Under the pieces are notes generated by a model. The model worked only from the letters and a program-made list of their open reading frames with translations, was not told the DNA's origin and did not search any database. Both the position numbers and the translations under genes were made by a program. This document shows, in pieces, positions 60,698 through 64,000 of a stretch of DNA of 64,000 nt. Source of the stretch: Tyto alba (taxonomy: Eukaryota; Chordata; Aves; Strigiformes; Tytonidae). Positions within the stretch are counted from its first letter, which is position 1. Each line of letters begins with the position of its first letter. The stretch spans positions 14,347,489 through 14,411,488 of the forward strand of contig NW_024881322.1 in the NCBI RefSeq assembly GCF_018691265.1, read 5' to 3'.

Positions 60698-61175
60698 AGA
60701 GTCATAGATGTAGGTTGAAAGGGCCCTCTGGAGGTCATCTGGTTCAACCCTCTATCTCAAGCAGGGTCACCTAGAGCAAGCTGCCCAGGGCTGTTTCCAT
60801 ATGGGTTTTCAATGTTTCTACAGATAGAGACTCCACCACCTCCCTTGGCAACCTGGACCAGTGCTCAGTCACAGTAACAGTGAAAAAGGGTTCCTGATGT
60901 TCAGACAGAGCCTCCTGTCTTTCAGTTTATGTGCATTGCCTCTTCTCTTGACACTGGACGTCACTGAAAAAAAGAATTGTTCTGTCTTCTTATGAGGTAC
61001 ACTGCTAGTTACTGATCTCCAGCTAGGCTTCATACCACTGATCACCACCCTCTGGGCCTGGATGTTCAGACAATTTTTCAGTCCAACTTACTGTCTGCTC
61101 ATCTAGTCTATACTTCATCAGCTTCCATATAAGGATCTTACAGGAGACAGTGTCAAAAGCTCTCCTGATGTCAGG

Positions 61176-61481
61176 CTAGACAATATCAACTGCTGTCTCC
61201 TCATCTGCCAAGCTAGTCAATTCATTGAGGAAGGTTATCAGGTCAGTCAAGTATGACTTGCTCTTTGGGAATCCATGCTGGCTACTCCTAATACCTTCTT
61301 GTCCTTCATGTGCCTGAAAATAGTTTCCAGCATTAGTTATTCCAAGATTTACCAGGGATTGAGGTGAGGCTGAACAGCCTATAGTCCCCTGGGTCCCCTT
61401 TCTTGCCCTTTTTGAAAACAGAAGTGACATTTGCTTTCTTCCAGTCATCAGGCACTTGTCCCAGTGGCCATGATTGTTCAA
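61176..61481 (-). pseudogene. CR1 ORF2 RT remnant, LTDLI segment
   Basis: This 101-codon frame carries FPKSKSYLTDLITFLNELTS near residue 72, equal to the KGKSCLTNLITFYDE region of CR1 RT, then DEETAVDIV. It overlaps the next remnant in another frame, showing a frameshift between the two parts. Confidence 0.82.
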
Positions 61482-61707
61482 AGATGATCAGGAGTTTCCC
61501 TGGAATATCTACCAGCATCCTCCGCACTGGTGGATGTATCACATGAAGGTTCGTGGATTTATATATATCCAATTCACTTAAGCATTCTGTGACCTGTTCC
61601 TTATCCACCAAGGGTACATCTTGCTGTTCCAGACTTTCCCCCTGTTCTCTAGGACCTGGGATCCCTGGCTGTAAAGTCTTTGGTGAAGACTGAGACAAAG
61701 AAGGCAA
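61333..61707 (-). pseudogene. CR1 ORF2 RT remnant, DDWKKAN segment
   Basis: This 124-codon frame reads VTECLSELDIYKSTN, then FEQSWPLGQVPDDWKKAN near residue 77, and KKGKKGDPGDYRLFSLTSIP further on. These are hallmark N-terminal RT words of CR1 ORF2 (DDWKKANVTPIFKKG and DPGNYRPVSLTS in relatives). The frame then runs out before the palm. The neighbouring frame at 61176-61481 continues the protein after a shift. Confidence 0.88.
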
Positions 61708-62535
61708 AGAACCTCAACTTTTTCCAAGTCCTGTGTCACCAGGATCCCTGCCCCATTCAGCAACAGGCCCACATTTTCTCTAGTCTTTCTTTTATTAGTT
61801 GTGGACTCATAGATACCCTTCTTGTTGCCTTTTATGTCCCTTGCCCAATTCCAATTCCACTTCAGGTGGTCTTTGTCTTTCCTAACACAGTCTCTGCATG
61901 CTTGGCCACTGTCTCTATATACTCCCAGGTTGCTTGTGCCTACTTCCACCTTCTGTATACTTCCTTTTTAAGTCTGAACTTTGCCAGGAACATCTTGTTT
62001 ATCCATGCAGGCCTCCTGGTGTTTCTGTCAGGCTTGCTTCTCATTGGGATGGACCACTCTTGAGCTTGGAGGAGGTTATCCTTGAATATCAATAAGCATT
62101 CTTGGACCCATCTTCCTTCCAGGGCCTTATGCCATGGGACTCTTTCAAGTGGATCACTGAGGAGGCCAAAGTCTACTCTCTTGTTGACTGACTACGTAAT
62201 GACTAAGCCAGGGTATATGCAAGTGGTCAGTCTCAGGGCTGGCTTTCATTTTGGCTGTGCTAGGCTAATCCAGCCTGCTTTGAAGCAGGATTTTAGGACT
62301 CCTACATACTGCTCCACCTTTCTGCCTTGAAATGAAGGGCCTGATTGTCGTGGTTTAGGCCTGATTGGCGGCCAACCACAATGCATCACCTCTCTCTCCC
62401 TTCCCCTCCGGCAATGAGAAGGGACAGAGAGCCAGGCATGGGGTTCAAGATAGGACTGGGATGGGGAAAAATCCCCCTTTTATGATCACGAGCAAAAGGC
62501 AGACTCGTTAGGGGAAGGAAAAAAAAGAACATACA

Positions 62536-62541
62536 TTTATT
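62536..62541 (-). promoter_or_regulatory. LTR poly(A) signal AATAAA
   Basis: TTTATT on the + strand is AATAAA on the LTR sense strand, at the position equivalent to 56464-56469 in the other copy. Confidence 0.75.
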
Positions 62542-62607
62542 ACAGACACTAACAACACATAACAGAGTAAGACAGTGAGAAGCATTGCCACATCTTGAGA
62601 ACACCTT

Positions 62608-62630
62608 CCCCCCACCCCTCCCTTCTTCCC
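62608..62630 (-). repeat. G-quadruplex motif in LTR, minus strand
   Basis: C runs at 62608-62613, 62615-62618, 62620-62622 and 62628-62630 give a minus-strand G-quadruplex motif with loops of 1, 1 and 5 bases, unchanged from the partner LTR. Confidence 0.85.
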
Positions 62631-63253
62631 GAGCTCAGCTCTGCTCCAGATATCTCTACCTCCTCCCCCAGTGGTGCAGGGGCAGGGAATGGGGGGTGCA
62701 GTCAGCGCTGCCACGTCCTTCATGTTCGGTGAGGGGAGTGTCCGGAACCTGTTCCTCCTGCTCCATCGTGGTCCTCCTCTCACAGGAGACAGTCCTCCAC
62801 AAACCTTCTCTGACATGAGTTCCGCCCATGGGCCGCAGTGTTCCCCACACTGCTCCGTCGTGGGTCACTAACTTCCTCCGACTGGATTCCTTCCCACGGC
62901 TGCAGCCCTTCCCGAGCTGCTCTGGCATGGGACTCCCCTGCATGCTGCAATCCTCCCAGTGCTGAATTACAGCAGCGGGGCTGCCTTTTCCCATGAGACC
63001 CCGGCCTTCTTTGGGCACAGAACCTTGATTATCTGAGCAGGAGCCACAGGCCATAAATCAATGTCTGCTCCACCGCAGATCTTCATGGGTGGTGGGGGGG
63101 GCCGCCCTGCCGTCTCCCCACAGGATACAGGGGGGTCCCTCTCCGGCACACCTCCCCCCTCCTTTCTTCCTCCGTTCCTCCACTGACCTTGGTGTTCATG
63201 CAGCTGCAGCAATTCCTCCTCACAAGTCCCACTGCCCGTCACCACGTCCCTTC

Positions 63254-63288
63254 TTAGATACGTTATCGCAGAGGCGCAGCCGATTGGC
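63254..63288 (-). promoter_or_regulatory. LTR core promoter: CCAAT box plus altered TATA box
   Basis: On the sense strand GCCAATC (63288 to 63282) is followed by TATCTAA (63260 to 63254). The partner LTR has TATTTAA at this place, so this copy carries a T-to-C change in the TATA-like box. Confidence 0.65.
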
Positions 63289-63417
63289 TCAATTTCCCAA
63301 ACAGAAATGGAGCTGGCTTGGAGATGGGGGAGCTTCGAGAAGCTTCTCACAGGGGGCCGCCCCAATAGCCCCCTCCCCTGCCACCAAAAAACTCCACCAC
63401 TCACTCAACCCAGGACA

Positions 63418-64000
63418 CTGATCCAGCATGAGGTTGTCCCAGCTGCTGTCTCCTGATGCTGCTCAGGTCACACAAGGACATGGAGTCACACAGGGACACT
63501 GGCTAGAGTAGATCCGTGGCTCTGTGAATTAACCAGTTGTTTGGACTGACCTGTATGTGCTGGATGAAGTCAAGAAGAAGAAAGAGGAAAGGAGCAGTCG
63601 GGTAGTGGTATAAGTAATCCCTTACACAGGTATTGGCAATCCCAATGTCAAATGAAATACAACTGATACCTTAAAGTTGTGGGTCTTGGCTCTTTCTCCC
63701 TGTCCCCTTTTGTTTGACTTGATGACTCACGTTCATTAATTTAGAAATACCACCTCTTTCTTTTCTGAATCACCCCGCTATAACTTTTTAATTGTCATAA
63801 GGCTGTCTGGGCCTTGCTCACAAATTAGATTCAAATTGGTTTTCTTTTCATTTTTTTCCAAGTTTCTTCTGAAACAGAAGTAATGAAAGTCATCTTATGT
63901 GGTCTGTTTTCCTGGCACTTTAACAGAAGGACAGAAATAGCGGAAATCTGAGAAGAAGAATCTTTTCATAAGTATTTGCTCATATATAGAGATACTTACG
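63418..64000. other. Unique DNA to window end, no gene seen
   Basis: The first five bases are the right-hand CTGAT target duplication. The next about 120 bases are moderately GC-rich and might be more of the CR1 that the LTR landed beside, but I could not match them. The rest is AT-rich unique sequence. Confidence 0.55.

Larger units (their letters stand above)
60698..62190 (-). mobile_element. CR1 LINE fragment with ORF2 remnants
   Basis: The 3' end on the minus strand is near 60698, where the + strand shows a decayed AGAGTCATAGATG terminal repeat and GGTTGAAAGGGCCCTCTGGAGG-like 3' UTR sequence. Going right, RT remnants follow at 61176-61481 and 61333-61707, then upstream ORF2 sequence to about 62190, including the endonuclease-RT linker region I recognise from avian CR1 (about 61880-62170). 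Homology then fades before the LTR that starts at 62346. Frames are broken throughout, so the copy is inactive. The catalytic RT loop is missing or deleted between about 61000 and 61200. Confidence 0.88.
62346..63417 (-). mobile_element. Solo LTR, ERVL-like, young inverted copy
   Basis: This 1072-base LTR is the reverse complement of the copy at 55587-56657, with roughly 95-97% identity over the parts compared by eye. On the + strand it begins TGTCGTGGTTTAGGCC and ends CAACCCAGGACA. Perfect 5-base duplications CTGAT flank it (62341-62345 and 63418-63422), which fixes both ends and shows an independent integration. The sense-strand CCAAT box is at 63282-63288, the TATA-like site (TATCTAA) at 63254-63260 and AATAAA at 62536-62541. 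Frames of 145 codons (62967-63404) and 132 codons (62656-63054) are open on the sense strand. No viral interior adjoins. Confidence 0.95.

Noticed and set aside
61680..62063. 127-codon plus-strand frame with hydrophobic segments
   Set aside because: It is the antisense of the CR1 ORF2 remnant at 61578-62190.
55587..63417. A provirus bounded by the two young LTRs
   Set aside because: The LTRs are in opposite orientation, each has its own target duplication, and the DNA between them has no gag, pol or env words but does contain unrelated CR1 sequence.
1..64000. tRNA, rRNA, CRISPR array or bacterial-type operon
   Set aside because: No cloverleaf, ribosomal core sequence, regular spaced repeat or closely packed gene series was seen; the sequence is vertebrate in character.

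Overview
The window looks like gene-poor nuclear DNA from a bird, probably a neoavian. The evidence is several CR1 LINE copies, one ending in the CR1 terminal repeat (ATTCTATG-type, reading atcatagaat on the + strand), plus four solo LTRs whose sequence and 5-bp target-site duplications fit avian ERVL-like endogenous retroviruses. The background is AT-rich, with long A/T homopolymers. I found no exon series, tRNA, rRNA, CRISPR array, bacterial-type operon or complete protein-coding gene that I can defend. Nearly all the long open frames are CR1 or LTR sequence, or chance frames.

Layout: 1-1768 is a CR1 on the minus strand, with its 3' end beyond the window edge. 1769-25684 is mostly unique DNA. 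It holds a possible Ty3/Gypsy gag relic (7331-7669, minus), an unexplained 232-codon open frame (17117-17815, minus), two hairpins, a 20-bp perfect palindrome and several GC-richer patches. 25685-26256 and 30552-31530 are two closely related GC-rich CR1 copies; an ancient CR1 shred (27305-27510) and a G/T-only tract (28362-28439) lie between them. 36262-37284 (minus) and 38417-39340 (plus) are two older solo LTRs flanking an ancient plus-strand CR1 (about 37520-38355). 39341-55586 is unique DNA with a spliced-exon-like segment (41461-41556) and a strong minus-strand G-quadruplex tract (43693-43726). 55587-56657 (plus) and 62346-63417 (minus) are two young, near-identical solo LTRs in opposite orientation; between them a decayed CR1 (60698-about 62190) carries reverse-transcriptase remnants.

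The elements tell a layered history: ancient CR1 (27305, 37520), middle-aged CR1 (1-1768, 60698), older ERVL-like LTRs, then a GC-rich, apparently non-autonomous CR1 family and the youngest LTR pair. The most interesting points are the GC-rich CR1 pair, which share a damaged catalytic motif and yet are about 98% identical by eye; the G-quadruplex motif that recurs just upstream of the poly(A) signal in the LTRs; the 1.07-kb inverted LTR pair; and the possible Gypsy gag relic, an element class that is rare in birds. All alignments were done by eye; family names come from memory of avian repeats and need a RepeatMasker or Dfam check.
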